A stretch of 64,000 bases of DNA from Tyto alba (GCF_018691265.1 NW_024881277.1:9715035-9779034), one strand, 5' to 3'. Numbered from the stretch's first letter, positions 21,279 through 34,645 are shown. Made by a program: numbers and translations. The notes: generated by a model from the sequence alone, not told the origin.

Positions 21279-21697
21279 TGAAGAGGGTCCCAATACGGAG
21301 AGTGGCCCGAGTAACGACAATCACACCGATGCGGCTACATGTCGTCCCCCTTTATTGCCCGAATCGCTGGGTTATATCCTTTGCACAGCAAGCACCCGCT
21401 GTTCACACGCCCCGTACCCCTTGATTATTGGTCATAAACAACTTATCACGCACCCAAAGGGAAACTGTGATAGGCAAGCATCTTGTGGTTTGCTGCATAC
21501 TTGTGCTTAGCTTAGCCAGATACATAGCTGGGGAAATTCCTCATTTATCTTTACTCAACAGATACAGTTCCTCACAACACAGCCCTTCAAGGTCATTCTC
21601 ATAACACAGCTGTTGTTAGCAGTCTGATCTCAGGCCTGGATTGTCCAAACCCCGCAACAAAATATCGTGGCCATTCTCTGTCAGAAATTCTACTACA
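21279..21697 (-). repeat. ERV4 3' LTR
   Basis: About 419 bp, ending in CTCTTCA and starting TGTAGTAG on the minus strand. It is directly adjacent to the polypurine tract. Compared with the partner at 24419-24825 it carries an extra stretch of about ten bases near 21550. Confidence 0.85.
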
Positions 21698-21949
21698 TAT
21701 CCCCCTTTTTCTTTTTGGACAATCCAGACTTGATTCATGACCTTTGTCAGCCCTTTTCATATTCATGAAATACAAAGACAGACAGCTAAAAATATAAGCA
21801 GACAATAAATAAGCAGGTGAAGGCCTTCTTTTAATAAGCTAGCTAACCATCCACTGATTACAAGACTTTGCTGTGGTTGCTGATTTAAATCAAGTGTTAG
21901 AAACATGCCGTATACTGTTGACCCAAAACCTGTGTCTCCTTGAATGTCG

Positions 21950-22250
21950 GAAGGACCATTCAGAAGTGATTGATGCAACGGATGTTTTGACTCTAAAGCA
22001 ACAGTTTGAGCAGTTTTACTACCTTTTGGAACAGTTATCAGTGGTTGTAATGCATATGCCATAATTTGGATTTGACCTGTTTAATCTGCATAAATGACAC
22101 CAGGGAGCACAACAACACCGGCTTTCCCGTGGACAACTGACCCATTAATAACCCACCCACTGGGGAATCTCTTGAAAACAAAGGTCCATATGATGTGGTT
22201 GGTATAAGTGTCACAGAAGTACTGGTTAATGTGGTCTCTACTGTTGTTGT
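21950..22250 (-). pseudogene. ERV4 dUTPase remnant fused to env tail by deletion
   Basis: A dUTPase-like segment with 'VLPGVIYAD' is interrupted by a stop. Its C-terminal motif then passes, at about 21900-21950, into a leucine-rich membrane-like sequence resembling an env cytoplasmic end. The intervening protease, pol and most of env are absent. Confidence 0.65.
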
Positions 22251-24040
22251 TACATCCACTCCGAGGCTTCCTGGGGTCGCTGGTGTGTGGTCGAGTAGGA
22301 AACCTGGGGGGTTGAGACCTGGACTTGTGTTGTCGTGTGAGGTCCCTTTGTGCTGCGCCTGTCATTTCCTGACTTTCTGCAGGCCACAGTTTCATGAGTA
22401 TCTGTATTGCAGGTGTGGTTCAGGCTTGGTGCATCTATGTTTCCAATGATCTGTCTCACCACAACGATAGCATGCACCTGTGGTCTGACTGCTTTTAGCC
22501 AGCTGCCTCTTTGGCCACCCTCCACTACTTCTTAATGCAGCAGCCATTGCCGTAAATGGTTGATGAAAAGTTTCCTTCATGGCTGCTGAGAAAGCTGCAG
22601 CTTGGTTCAATTGCTCAGCCCAAGATGTTAACAGCAACATGTCATCTACCCCCGATCCTTGTGGGAGTGTGGCTATTAGGTGCTTGGTGGTTGCATTACC
22701 ATTGTCAAAAGTTAGTGTGCAGAACAACTATGTCTGCATGCCCTCAGTGAGTTCCGGAGCATCTTTCAATGCTGCATGGAGTCGGTCGACGAATTGGCTA
22801 AATGGTTCAGTGGCCCCCTGTCGCACCGCTACATACAGTGGTGCTTTCTTCTTATCTGGTACCGCTAACAATGCACGATGAGCCAATGATTGTGACTGCT
22901 GGTGGACCGGAGTCGGCAGAGCTAATTGGGCAGCTGTTGTCAAATATTGTCCGTCCCCAATTAGCATCTGAGCTGTCACTCCATATAGTGCATCTCCCTG
23001 TTGTTGGGGAACACTGGTTTCTGCTACTGTTAGTCTCTTCCACTCTCTTTCCCACAGCAAAAATTGTGATGGTGATAGAAGCAGCGATGCTATCTGCTTA
23101 CTATTATTTGGACATAAAACATCAGCTGTAAAAATGAACTGTATAATGTTTCTCACTGCCTCAGATCGTAGCCCATAAGTGGTCACAGTTTGTTTGGCCC
23201 GGTTCAAGATCTTCCAATCATGGGGTTCCCAATTAGGTCCCTCACTCGATGTCACTACTGGGCAGGCCAACGCTCCAGCAGCATGCCAGTCCCCTTCTAA
23301 CAAGGCACCCGAATCACCCCACTCCATCGGGACTGAGCTAAAAGCGGAGCTGGTTCTGGTGAGGGTGACGGGAGTGGGTGTGGCGGGGCTGCCGGCAGTG
23401 CTTCCTTTTCTTGTCATTGTAAATGCAGAGTTCTGTTCTGTAGCTCAACTTCTGTAATTTCTTTCAAGTTCTTGGACTTAGTCACTGTCCTTTTCCGATG
23501 TTTGACTCTCTTGCTTTAATTCGGACAGAGCCGCCATCTTACTCTCTGAGTCAGACGCTGATGAGCCGTCAGGGGCAGAACCATCCAAAGGGGGGGGGGG
23601 GGGGGGCGGAGTTTGGGGCGGCACGCCGCTCCCCCCTGGCGGGAGGGGTCAGGTGGGCCTGCCTCCTCGGCTGGGAGAGGTGCTACTTCCAGGTTCTTGC
23701 CAGGCACTGCACCGCATTCCGCGTGCACTCCCCCTGGTTCTCCCGTGCCGCTTGATTTCTCTGCCACTTCTTGCACAGTGGAGCAAACAGGAATACTTGG
23801 TGACATGCCCTTAATAGAGTGGAGCTGTTGATTAAACCCGAAGAAGGTGGCTAATCGTGACGGACGATTGGTCTCGGCAGGGGCCGGTGGAGTTGGTATA
23901 GCGCCGACAGCCGCCATAGCAGCAGCGGCGACTTTTTTTCTGCTTGCATCTCCCCCAAAGCTTTTACGATCGTTCGCCAGACCACCCCTTGCTGTTGTGC
24001 TTCACTGCCTTTATTGCCTCCAGTGATAGTCTCGTCCCAC
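22250..24040 (-). pseudogene. ERV4 gag remnant
   Basis: Capsid frame 22728-23417 contains the major homology region ('EPFSQFVDRL', about 22785-22820). The adjoining frame 22392-22727 contains a CCHC zinc knuckle 'CYRCGETDHWKHRC' near 22430-22475. Matrix-like sequence lies at 23851-24042. A G-run in the sequence at 23590-23606 and frame changes between the parts break the gene. The capsid resembles the betaretroviral type. Confidence 0.8.
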
Positions 24041-24418
24041 AATAAATCACCTACTTCGTGCTACTCCTGTTGGCTAAATTTTAGTGAGGGGTCACTCATT
24101 CTGTCCCGTTTTCTAGCCCACTTAATCAGATCGTGGACATCTCCTTCTTTTTCACCTCTCTTAGAGAGCATACTAAGAAGCAGACCTATTGCCGTGTCTG
24201 TTTCCATTGCGGTCTTACCTCCTGGCAAGGGTCAGTCGGCCAGCTGACTCAGTTGCTCGCATCTCCTTTTCGCAGCAACTCACTTGCTCACCACTCTCTG
24301 GCTCCCAAACCGAAAGTTCATTCGATGCTGCGGAGTCTTCGATCTGTATTTAAACGTCCGACTTCAGAGGCTATACAGCGTCCTAGTCAATCTGAAGGTC
24401 CCTCTTCAGGGCAGCAGA

Positions 24419-24825
24419 TGAAGAGGGTCCCAATACGGAGAGTCGGCCGTGTAACAACAATCACACCGATGTGGCTACATGTCGTCCCCCTTATTGCCCG
24501 AATCGCTGGGTTATATCCTTTGCACAGCAAGCACCCGCTGCTCACGCGCCCCATACCCCTTGATTATTGGTCATAAGCAACTTATCACACGCCCAAAGGG
24601 AAACTGTGATAGGCAAGCATCTTGTGGTTTGCTGCATACTTGTGCTTAGCTTAGCCAGATACATAGCTGGGGAAATTCCTCCTTAACAGATACAGTTCCT
24701 CACAACACAGCCCTTCAAGGTCATTCTCATAACACAGCTGTTGTTAGCAGTCTGATCTCAGGCCTGGATTGTCCAAACCCTGCAACAAAATATCGTGGCC
24801 ATTCTCTGTCAGAAATTCTAATGCA
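24419..24825 (-). repeat. ERV4 5' LTR
   Basis: Partner of 21279-21697. Inside it, on the minus strand, a sequence beginning 'tgctgccctgaag' resembles a Lys-type primer-binding site with one inserted base. Confidence 0.82.
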
Positions 24826-26622
24826 ATTCATGTAATTTTCGAATCTGTAGTTAAGTCATTATTTTAATCATAATGTATTTTACGGAATTATTTTTTAAAT
24901 CCTTAAATTGGTTAATGGTTAGTTGGTGCTGATCATTAATAAATCTTGATTTGCTGCTAAATCATTACTGTGTTAATATTTCCATTCATGACAAACTGGC
25001 GTAGTTGGCAGGATGGCTGAATCACCGAATACTTACAAAAACATGGTATCTAACCAAATCCCACCTTCCCAGAGGACTGGGCTTGTAGTAATTAGTATAA
25101 CTGGGAAGAGGTAGAAAAACAGTTAACTGATGCCAGAGGTACAATCCAAATTTGGAAAAGATAAAGGTACAATTTGTAAAATGTTGGGAGTGTGCTTAAA
25201 ATCTGCCTGCCAGGAATGAGGAAAACTTAACCATAAAATACAAGATTTACAGGCTGAGATTGCAGGGCACAAATCTACCGAGCTGCTGTTATCAATTACA
25301 GTAGAACAATTACAAAAAGAACTTAAGGAACCCCAATTAAAACAACAAAAACCCAGAGAACACAGTGAAATTATGTTAATGCAGTCTCCAAACCCCCTGA
25401 TATAGTTCAAATCAGAAAATTAATTGTGTCTCCCGAAGACTGGGATGGTCATATTTGGACGATTCAAATAATAACAGCTGAGATGAAAATACTTCCTTCC
25501 AACTGCCTGAGTTCTCCAACTTGCAATTAGACCAATTATTAAAACAGAAGAAACAGCAGGACCTTAGAGGGTGAGAAATCATATTAGTAAAACAATCCCA
25601 TTTGGTGCAATTCAGATAGCCAATTTACAGGATGATTATGACCGTAAACCTGCAGAAACTGAAACTGAATAGCTATGGAGAGTGTCTTGAAATGGGGAGG
25701 TAGATAGAATTCTGCTAGACGGAGATGAAGCCGGCGGCTATTGGGGTCCTGCTGTCTTTTTGAATGCTGGCCCCAGCCCCCCAAGTGGCGCCCACTCACT
25801 AACCAGCAGAGTGGCACATTGGGCTGGTGGCATCGATGTCTTAGAGAGAGGTGAGCCTCTATTAATACCTACCAAATCTCTAAATGAGCTCTCCACAGCT
25901 TTTACAAAGGCTGCCTATGTTCAAGTCATGCATCAACATGATCTTATTGCTGTTCCTGTTTTGGCACCTGTAACTCCTGCTAGACTTAAACCATCGATAA
26001 AAGGAGCCCCTGCCACACTCAAACCTTTCCTCATTGCAAAATGAGATGAAATACAGAGCGACTTAATTTGTAATGAATTGGTAAACATAACACGGGCTGT
26101 TGGAAATGGTGAGGAAAAAGAGTTGGAACAAAGGGAATTACCCACTTGGGCAACATTAATGCACGAAACTACAAATCATGCATGAGAAACGGGATGGGAT
26201 GAAATTCCCAGTGAAATGAAAAAAAAAACAGGTTGCACTGTTAGGGAAATGAAACTATCACATCAGAACAATTCCCAAGAACAAAAATCCTCTGACTGAC
26301 AATTTTAAGGGCCAGGAGTGGAGAAACGAATAATGGAAACAAGCACTGGCACTAGGAATTCCTAGAGCCATGATTCAGAGATAACCTACCGGTGGTTCTT
26401 CTGAGTCAAATTCAAGCATTTCAAAAATGTAACACTCCGAATACTCCAACTCCTCCATTGCCAGCTCCCAGAGAGAGAAATAACCCTTTCCTCCCTCATG
26501 GGGATCAGTCATGAAATGCAAGACCAAAAAACTAATAGTGCTCGGACAGCAGTTGGGCAATGGCTAAATGAGAATGGCCCTTACATTTAGTTCCTGTAGG
26601 TCCTTGGCAACAATTAACATAA

Positions 26623-27009
26623 TTGATTGAATTAATTGATACTGGAGCACAAATTTCAGTAATTACACAACAGGATGCCGATAAGCTAGGCATACAACCT
26701 GGATGGCAAAAAGTTCAAATTACTGGAGTTGCAGGAGCTTGCACTGTGTGCCAAACAGAAAGAGTTCATTTATGGCTCCCTGATGAAAAGCATCTAATGT
26801 ATTTTTGCTTTGCAATCAAAGAGCATCATGAAAATATCCTGGGTTTCAATGTGTTGAGCAGCCAGACTTGGCGTTTGCCAGATGGTAGTTTGTGGTCTTT
26901 TGGCTCAAATGCCAACCCTAACCCTAACAAAAATCAACAGACTGCCACAGTGTGTGTACTCCGTGCAGCCCCAGTACTTCCTGAATCAAAAACCACTAAC
27001 GTCTCGTAG
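26623..27009 (+). pseudogene. ERV5 protease remnant
   Basis: An open stretch with 'LIDTGAQIS' and 'ILGFNVLSSQ', the flap and C-terminal regions of a retroviral aspartic protease. The gag boundary upstream is decayed and a stop occurs at 27007-27009. Confidence 0.75.
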
Positions 27010-27940
27010 TATACAATTTCTGCTGCAGAACATACTGGAATTTCTGAAGTAATTGCAGATTTAGAAAAAACACAAATTATTTCCAGAATTCACTCCCCAT
27101 GTAATTCTCCAGTTTGGCCAGTCCATTGTATGTACAGGAGATGGTGTTTAACAATTGATTATCAGTGCTTAAATGCCAATAAAGCCCGATTGACATCTGC
27201 AGTCCCCAGTATTGCAACTTTGACAGCTACACTACAAGACGCTGCACATCCTTGGATGGCAGAGCTAGATGTGAAAGATATGTTCTTCATGGTACCCTTA
27301 CAGGAAGAGGATAAAGAAAAATTTGCTTTACATGGGAGGGTATCCAGTATACATTTAACAGACTCCCACAGTGATATAAACACTCACCCACAATTGCTCA
27401 TGCTGCGCTTGCTGAACTTTTACAGACAGTTTTACTTCCTGAAGAGAGAAAACTATATCAGTATATAGATGATATTCTGATTGGAGGAAAATCTCCTAAA
27501 ACGGTGGGAAAAGCAGTAGCAACAGTTTGGCAAACACTCCAAGAAGGAAAAAATGAAATTCCACCTGATAAATGTCAGGGACCAAGCAAAGAAATTAAAT
27601 TTCTGGGCACTTGGTAGAGTTCTGGAAGTGCAGCAATTCCACCAGATGCTCTAAATAAAATAAAACAATCACAAATGCTGCAGTCTAGGAAAGAATTAAA
27701 GCAACTAATGGACACATTAGGATACCGGAGAAAAAATGTACCTGGATTCTCCAACATTGGCCGTCCAATGTATTCACTTCTACGAAAGGGAAAACTATGG
27801 AAATGGGGCTCAGAACATGAAGAAACATTCAAAACCATAATACAAGAATTAAAACCATATCAATCTCTAGGACTTGTCCATCCTCATGACCCTATTAGAG
27901 CAGAATGGGGTTTTACAGAATATGGTACTTACTGTAATTT
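27010..27940 (+). pseudogene. ERV5 reverse transcriptase remnant
   Basis: Frames 27130-27468 and 27675-27947 plus the intervening sequence carry the fingers ('SPVWPV' region), palm with YIDD at 27462-27473, and the thumb. A deletion and frameshift near 27350 remove the segment before the active site. A TAG near 27616 interrupts the next frame. Confidence 0.78.
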
Positions 27941-28439
27941 ATTTTAAACTGGTCCTGATGGACTGAAAAGACCTTTATTGTTGATCATGAGTGCATTTAA
28001 AAAGACAGAATGGAGGTATTCTGAGTGGGGAAAAGATCTTCTGTTTTTAGTCTGTGGAATTAAATAAGTTGAGAAAATATGACATAACAAGCTGTTCAGA
28101 CTAGAGGTCCACTTAATTTTTTAGCCACAATTCTAAAAGAGACTGCTCCTCCAGAGGGAGTCACACCACAACCTACAATCAGGAGATGGTATACCTCTTT
28201 AATAGGAATAGCAGAGGACCTAGGCCTCTGTGAATCAGCGGGGGTCTGGCACTTGGAGGCCACAGTGTCATTTCATTGTACAACCCGTAAAGAACTAAGC
28301 TGGGAAATGAGACTGAAAGCCCAAATCCACAGGGTTCATTGACAGGCAAGGCTGTGTCCACGGCTGGTCTGGAAACCAGTACACTACTGCGTAGATCAAG
28401 TTGGTGTTGAAGCTCTGGCTTGGGCTTCAATGGACTCCT

Positions 28440-28745
28440 GGGCCCAGGGACAGAGGTGTGGGCCCAGACCCGAGGTTGGGCTGGCCAGGGACGATGGAGG
28501 CCTATGGATGCTCTCAGTGCCCTGACACTGCGCCCACGGGATCCCCCCTGGCAGTGCCCCGAGAGGCCAAGTTCTCTTCCCTGAGTCCAGGGCCATGCTC
28601 CTCTTCAGACAGCCAGGATGCTGTTGGCCTTCTGGATCACCAGCCGTCACCGCTGACTCATGTGCAGCTTGTTGACCACCATGACCCCCAGGGCCTTTTC
28701 TGCTGAGCTGCACCCCACCCAGGGCTGTTGCTCAGGGTTTGGCCA
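28440..28745 (-). mobile_element. CR1 LINE fragment
   Basis: Typical reverse-complement CR1 text, for example 'ttgttgaccaccatgacccc' followed by 'agggccttttctgctgagct'. Truncated at both ends and without coding potential. Confidence 0.7.
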
Positions 28746-31109
28746 GCGCAGGGAAAGGCTTGGTTGAAGATGAGGGGTGTTGAGGGAAATGATTAGGGAG
28801 GTAGGTAGGGCTTAGATTTCTGGCATCTGGTGAGGGTTTCAGCTTCAGTGATCAGGGCAGGGCTAAGCATGAGAGCTCACCTTTCAGGGTTAGGTGTTAG
28901 GGTATAGGCAAAGGTTTAGGGTGAGCTGGGCAGTGCCAGGCCTGAGGGGCAAGGATGTGGCACTCGGCGTGTATTTGTCCTCAGAGTGACCGGGGGAAAA
29001 CCTCAGCTGCTGATGACCAAAGGCATCACCATTCAAATGGGCTGGGAATTAGCACTGAGCCCCTTGGCAGGGCACATCCAAGGGGCTACATGACACAGGA
29101 TGTCTCTGTCTCCTTTCTTTGTCACCCTGAAGTCACTTGCCTCTGTTCTTCTGCTCTAATCAGCCCCCAGAGAGGCTCACGTCAATCTCCTGAGGGAGCT
29201 TCCTCACCCAAACCCCTCAGCATGCCCCACTAAACCCCAAAGACTTTTATTCCTCCCATAGCTCTCCAGACTCAGTAACTTTCTCCTGGGAGCTTGTTAG
29301 AGTCCAGCAACTATAATTAGTTTATTCTTGCATCTTAATTTCTGTCGGTTGCAGGGGGGCTTTTAGAACAGACTGTCTTCGAGGATGGGTTTTGCTAAAT
29401 ATAATGATGTTAACAACCACGTGATGTAACACAAGTTCATTTCTTTCTCAGTTACACCTCAGAAATGCTTTGAACATTGACAAATGATTTTTCAGTTGAC
29501 TGTAAAATGTTGCCCACAGCACCCCAACTTCACTTGATAGAGGTGGGCATGGGCTAAGGAGGCACAGGAAGATGGGCAGGGAAATCACTAGAGGCATGAG
29601 TTGGTGAGAAGGCTCTGGGCTAGAAATTTGGCCAAGAAGGTGGAAAAGTTGATTTAAACTGCCAAACTCTCTTTTTAGCCAACTTGCTAAGTGTGTGTAT
29701 ATTTATAATTTCCTATCTATTTGTCTAGCATATTTCTTTTATGGTCATCGCTTGAGGAAGGTAGACCTTAGTGGAGCTTGGACTTGGCATACAGATGAGG
29801 AATTCATGGCTGATTTTTTTTTAATAATTTGTATCATGTTTTACTTCCGTTTCTTCAAAATTAATAAGAGTCCTGTGACTACAGTCAAGTCTCAGGGTAA
29901 TTCAGGTGGGAATTGGTGAAAAGGAGCTGTAACATTCAGCTGTGAACATCAGTGAGGATGTCTGATGTAGAAGAATGCAAGTCCCAGGCACCCCTGAGGG
30001 AAATGGTGGGTCTGGGGAGGTGGGGAGGAAAGTTGCCCATAGAGTGGGGGACCATGAGGACCTGCTGTTGCTACATTTCCTGTCGTCCTTAGAAGACCCT
30101 CAGAATTGGAGAAAGTTTCTATCGCTTCTGTAAAATTAAAAAAGGAATAAAAACGCCTTCAAAATGAAAAACAAACAAACAAAGAAAAAAAGCTTTTTAT
30201 GAAGTTGTTATTAAAATCTTCCACTTTAATTAGACTGCTGAAGCCTCTCCAATTAGCTGTACAAGCCTGAAAGTCCTGAAATAATTGATGGAAGAGATGT
30301 GGCTACTTTGGGTTTTCTGCACTTTGATGAAGCCTGTGGTGTATTTGGTGCTTGAACCTCAGATACTGAGAGGAGCTGAACCAACCTCTGAAGGGGTTAC
30401 ATCAGAAGCAAAAGCCAAAGTGTCTTGGAGTGTTAATTGGCCCCTCTGAGGCCCATTACAGACCAGGAGTCCCCATGGATTAGTATAGAGAAGAAAATTG
30501 GAGGCTGTGAGTACAGGTAGGCAAAGGCACTGTGCAAGGGGAGCTGATGCTGAGTAAAACTTGATATATTTTATCATGCCAAGTGGTCAGCCCCAAGAAG
30601 GGGGATCCTGTCCCTCACACTGGCTCAGGGCTCTTCCTGGGGCACTGTGGGGTGGGGTGGGCAATGCTGAGTGGAGGACAGTGGTACCACAGCTCCCAGC
30701 CTCCCTGGGGGGCTGCAAGGAAGCCACGAGGCCCCAGTTCCATGCGATTATCATGTCTCCTTCCAGGCCTTGGTAGCAGAGACAACTGCCATAGCCAAGG
30801 GGACAGAGACCCCCAGGCTGTGGACACCCAACCTATGGCATCTCCCTGCCTTTCCTGAGATCTCTCCTTCCTCCCTGCCTGTTCCTTGGAACACAAAGCA
30901 TTGCACTGATCCAGGCTATGGCTGACCTCTGGCACCACAGCACTACCCTTCAAGGGACATTTCTTTCTCCTCCTGTCCAGTCGCAACCTCCCAAGCTGCA
31001 CTTTGTGATTCTTTTCCTTTCTCAGGTGGTTTCCCACTACAAAGAAAAGGTCCAAAATCTCTGAAAACACCCAAAACTCCTAATTTCAAGCTACTTTTTT
31101 ACTCCGCAC
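28746..31109. other. Unassigned intergenic stretch
   Basis: No exon, RNA or known repeat is recognised in this 2.3 kb. Short open frames (for example at 30583-30925) show no domain. A few degenerate ttaggg-like words occur near 28885-28920 but do not form an array. Confidence 0.45.
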
Positions 31110-31340
31110 GACCTTCCACACCATCAGGACAAGGAAGCCCAGGTCCCTCAGCCACTCCACACACTTCATGTGCTTCATGCCCTCTAAACCCACCTTTGCA
31201 GACATCCTCTGGGCACTCTCCCATTCCTTCCTGCTCCTCAGAATGGGAAGCCCCAGAGAATGTTAGAGGTGTGGCCACACCAGTGCTGAGTCGAGGGGGA
31301 TGGTAACTCCCCATGTCTCGATGGTCATGCTACAGTGCAG
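31110..31340 (-). mobile_element. CR1 LINE fragment
   Basis: Reverse-complement CR1 text around 'gtgtggccacaccagtgctg' and the preceding 'cctctgggcactctcccatt'. Short, decayed and non-coding. It may continue weakly to about 31520. Confidence 0.6.
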
Positions 31341-32225
31341 TTCCGTATGCAGGAGGTGGCTCTATTCATAGTGAGCCTTTACCAGCGGCACATATGGCAT
31401 CACTCACAGTGCCCAGGGCCTTCTCCTCAGACTCACTCCTCTGCTGGTCCAGTCCCACTTTGCCCCTTCTCCTTGTACAGCTTGAGGTTCCTGCTGTCCA
31501 AAGCCCCAAGTATCTCAAGGTCCCTGTGCACTGAAGCTCCAGCACATCAGCATTTAAGGCACGTGTGCAGATGGTTCCTCTGAGAAGACAATAACTTGAG
31601 TGGATGTATGGCAGTATGGGTAAGAAAAAAATGCTCATTTAATGGAAGTGAAGACGAAGGTGGAAAGCACCACTGTAACGATGAGCTAGCTCATCCTCAG
31701 TCACACTGAACTTCACAGGAAGACAACGAGCAGTGAGGTTGACGTAAATCTATGTGCCTCAGAATGTCAGTACCACACCTTATTGGACAACAACAAGGTC
31801 AAGTTCAGGGATAGGACAGACAAAAATCAGCATTTGCTGCTTTCTAAACTTTACAGCAAACTCCTGCCAGCAGGCAGCGGAGGAACGGATGCAGAAGCCA
31901 CCCTGACAAGAATGTTGTGCACGCTGAAAAGTCTTTTTGGTTGAAGGCAGATCGTGATGAGGGCTGAGCAGTTTGTCACAACAGGCAGAGCACAGCCTGA
32001 CATTTCCGATCCTAGTTCACGTGACTGCAAAGAACAACAGGAAGGAAACTGGTGCTTGCAAAAGGCCTGGATCATGACCATGACCCATGGCCTTTGGTCA
32101 CAGAGGCCAAATGATCCAACCAGCTGGTGTGCATGTCAGATGCAGAGGGCAGTAGGGCCCATAAGAACTTGCCTATTTGACATAAAGGGTTGCAAGGAGC
32201 CAGGCTTACCAAGAAAGGCAATCTG
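31341..32225. other. Unassigned intergenic stretch
   Basis: Nothing recognised on either strand. Confidence 0.4.
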
Positions 32226-32420
32226 CAAAGTCCTGATTTCAGCTGGGACACAGTTAATTGTCTTCCTAGCAGCTGGTACAGTGCTGTGCTTTGGGTTTAG
32301 GGTGAGAACAATGTTGAGAACACAGGGATGTTTTAGTTGTTGTTGAGCAGGGCTTATCCTAAGTCGAGGATTGTTCAGTTTCCCATGCTGCCAGTGAGGG
32401 GGGCACAAGAATCTGTCACC
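32226..32420 (+). repeat. LTR fragment of common avian ERV family
   Basis: The U3 part of a widespread avian LTR, recognised from 'gctggtacagtgctgtgctt' and 'tgttttagttgttgttgagc'. The 3' two thirds are absent. The minus-strand LTR at 52698-53085 looks like the other end of the same family. Confidence 0.65.
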
Positions 32421-34363
32421 ACAACCCTGAGTAGTACAGCTGGGAGTGGCAGTTGGTTCTTACAGTAATAACCGCCATGCAATACAAGACCTGCAGCAGG
32501 TGAGTTTGGGGTCTGGATGGTGCCATTTGTTGTCCTGAGACAAATGTGAAGACTCTGGTTATGTCCTAATAAAGAGGAGCCCAAGCACCCCTCAGGTCGT
32601 TCTGGATATCCAGAGAAGTGGGGGGTGGGAGCAATGGACAGGCCTGATGTGTGTCTTCAAATCTTAGAGGTGTTTCTTTCCCAAGGTGGAGATGGTGTGG
32701 GTACAAGGAGAGTGGCCTGATCCTCCCGTGCCAGGCAGAGCATCCAGCCCAGGGGTGCAGACGTCTGGAGGAGGCTCACATCAGAGGTGTCTATAGGAGA
32801 TCCTCCTGCCAGCACTGCATTTGGGAGATGCTTTGGCAGGGCTTCCTAAGGGCTGATACAAAGGAGACAATTCCTGGTGGCGAAAGGCCAGTGCAACCCT
32901 TCGTGCCCACCTTCCCTCTCCCCTACAGCCACTGTTATGGAGACTGCTGATCACCTGTGAGTAGCTCTCACCCAGGCAAGAAGAGCTGCCCGGAGGAGCA
33001 GGAAGCCACGTGGAGTAGAAGTTGCCAAAGGCCAGAAGGGCGATGAAGCTGCCCTTGGGTTGGCAGCAGGTGGAGCAGGACCCAGCAACGGCTGGTGGCT
33101 AAAAGAAGCATGTCCCCAGAGAAGACTGGTGGCATCCAGAACCTGGGCTGGTTGCCCAGCAGATGTTGTAACCCCACCTCTCAGTGAGATGAAGGAGCTG
33201 ATGCAGGGGGAAACACCGCGCTTCCCAGAATTCTGCCTCAGCACTGAAAAGAGGACAGTCAAACCCTGTCACTTCTCTGTTCCTCCAGGAATGGGTGCAG
33301 CAAGATGAGAGGCTTGATGTGGCCTGTCGTGTCATTCTGGAGCAAATATTTGAGACAGAGCGCCAGGAACTTGTAACCATGGGCACGTGAGCTTTTCCAC
33401 TGAGGGTCAGTGTCACATGGCTGCAGTGACCAGGAGATGGTGGGGTTTAAACTCCCAAGAGAGGTGTGCAGGACAAACCCCGGAATCAGAGCCTTGGAGT
33501 ACAAGGGAGAAATTTTTGTCTTGCTCAGGACTTCCTGGGCTGGATTTCTTGGGAAACTGCTCTGTAGAACAAAGGAGCCTTGGACAACTGTTTCATCTTC
33601 AAGGCCAAACCTGTCAAAACGCAAAACCTATGTGGAATTTTATGGATGAAGTTGAGCAACCATGGCAGGAGGCCAGCACACTTTCTTAACCAACCTTGCC
33701 ACTGCAGTTGCCTGTGCCTGAGCCTGCCCACTTGCTTTTGCTGCAGCCACATTTTCACTGGAATTCCATGGAAATGCCAGTACTCCTACTCTCAAGCTGG
33801 CATCCACCCCAAGCCCATACAGCCTGGCCAAGCACCGAGGCACCAGCCACCCCGTGCCCCTGTGTGCATCCCAGTGCTTGGCTCACACACCCCCTTTCCT
33901 TGTTTGTTCCCGTGCTCCCAGCACTTCTTTGCTGTCCCCAGATGCCACCCTCTGCCACCAGCCTCCTGTGGGACAGGGTGGAGATGCACAGAGGGCTGAA
34001 GGGGCTCAGGCTGCCCTGGGGGAGCACAGAGACCTTGTCTGTGTGTTCAGGGATGGAGCTAGCAAAGGCAGAGCTCAGCTGGAGCTTAAACCAGCAAGTG
34101 ATGCAGAAGGTAGCAAAAGGGGCTTCAGTAACGGTGTTGGCAGCCATAGCAAGGCTAAAAAAAAAAAAAAAAAAAAAAAAGTGGGCCCAAAACTTAAAAC
34201 TCAGTGAGGGTGTGGGCCTAGTGACCAAGAACCTGTGGAGAGACTTTCAGCAAGCTGGTTGGCCATACATGACTCTGTGGGTCCTCTATGGGGTGAGTTT
34301 CAGCCAAGGCTGCTGAGCGTGCTGGCCAAGTCATTGTGTGGCTGCTTCTGTCACCCTGGAAAT

Positions 34364-34645
34364 GCCATGGCAGTCAGGGAGGTTCCTGATGTCTGGGAAA
34401 AGGCAAATATGCCACCCATCTTCATGAAGAGCAAAAAGGAAGATGAGGGAGCTACAGGCTGCTCAGCCTCACATCTGTCCCTGGGAAGGTGATGGAGCAA
34501 ATCCTCCTGGAAGCCCTTTCCATGCACCTGAAGGACAAGAAGGGGATTTGGAACTGCCAGTAAAAATTGAACAAGGCAAATTGTGCCTGACCAACCTGAA
34601 TACCATTTACAATGAGATGATGGGCCCTTTGGATGAGGAGAGAGG
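34364..34645 (+). mobile_element. CR1 LINE fragment (duplicate)
   Basis: Copy B counterpart of the CR1 ORF2 piece at 1590-1870, with a small deletion near 34577. It was present before the duplication. Confidence 0.75.

Larger units (their letters stand above)
21279..24825 (-). mobile_element. ERV4: betaretrovirus-like provirus with both LTRs, internally deleted
   Basis: On the minus strand: 5' LTR 24419-24825, a degraded Lys-like primer site just inside, gag matrix/capsid/nucleocapsid (about 24040-22250), part of a dUTPase (about 22250-21950), then a jump to a hydrophobic env tail (about 21770-21900), polypurine tract near 21699-21718 and 3' LTR 21279-21697. Protease, reverse transcriptase, integrase and most of env are deleted. 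The two LTRs differ at about a dozen sites plus a small indel by eye. No clear target duplication was found. Confidence 0.85.
24826..28260 (+). mobile_element. ERV5: ERV-L-like provirus remnant
   Basis: A possible LTR end (AATAAA near 24940, 'ttcatgaca' end near 24991) is followed by a candidate primer site 'tggcgtagttggcaggatgg' (about 24997). Decayed gag-like DNA follows (25020-26580), then protease with DTGA at 26638-26649, reverse transcriptase with YIDD at 27462-27473 and RNase H-like remains to about 28260. The sequence type is class III-like but the assignment is tentative. Frames are broken throughout and no 3' LTR was recognised. Confidence 0.75.

Noticed and set aside
26912..26932. 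ccctaaccctaac words
   Set aside because: Two units inside the ERV5 protease coding remnant, explained by a low-complexity Asn/Pro stretch.
28885..28920. ttaggg-like words suggesting interstitial telomere repeat
   Set aside because: Only a few imperfect words, no array; chance is sufficient in G-rich DNA.
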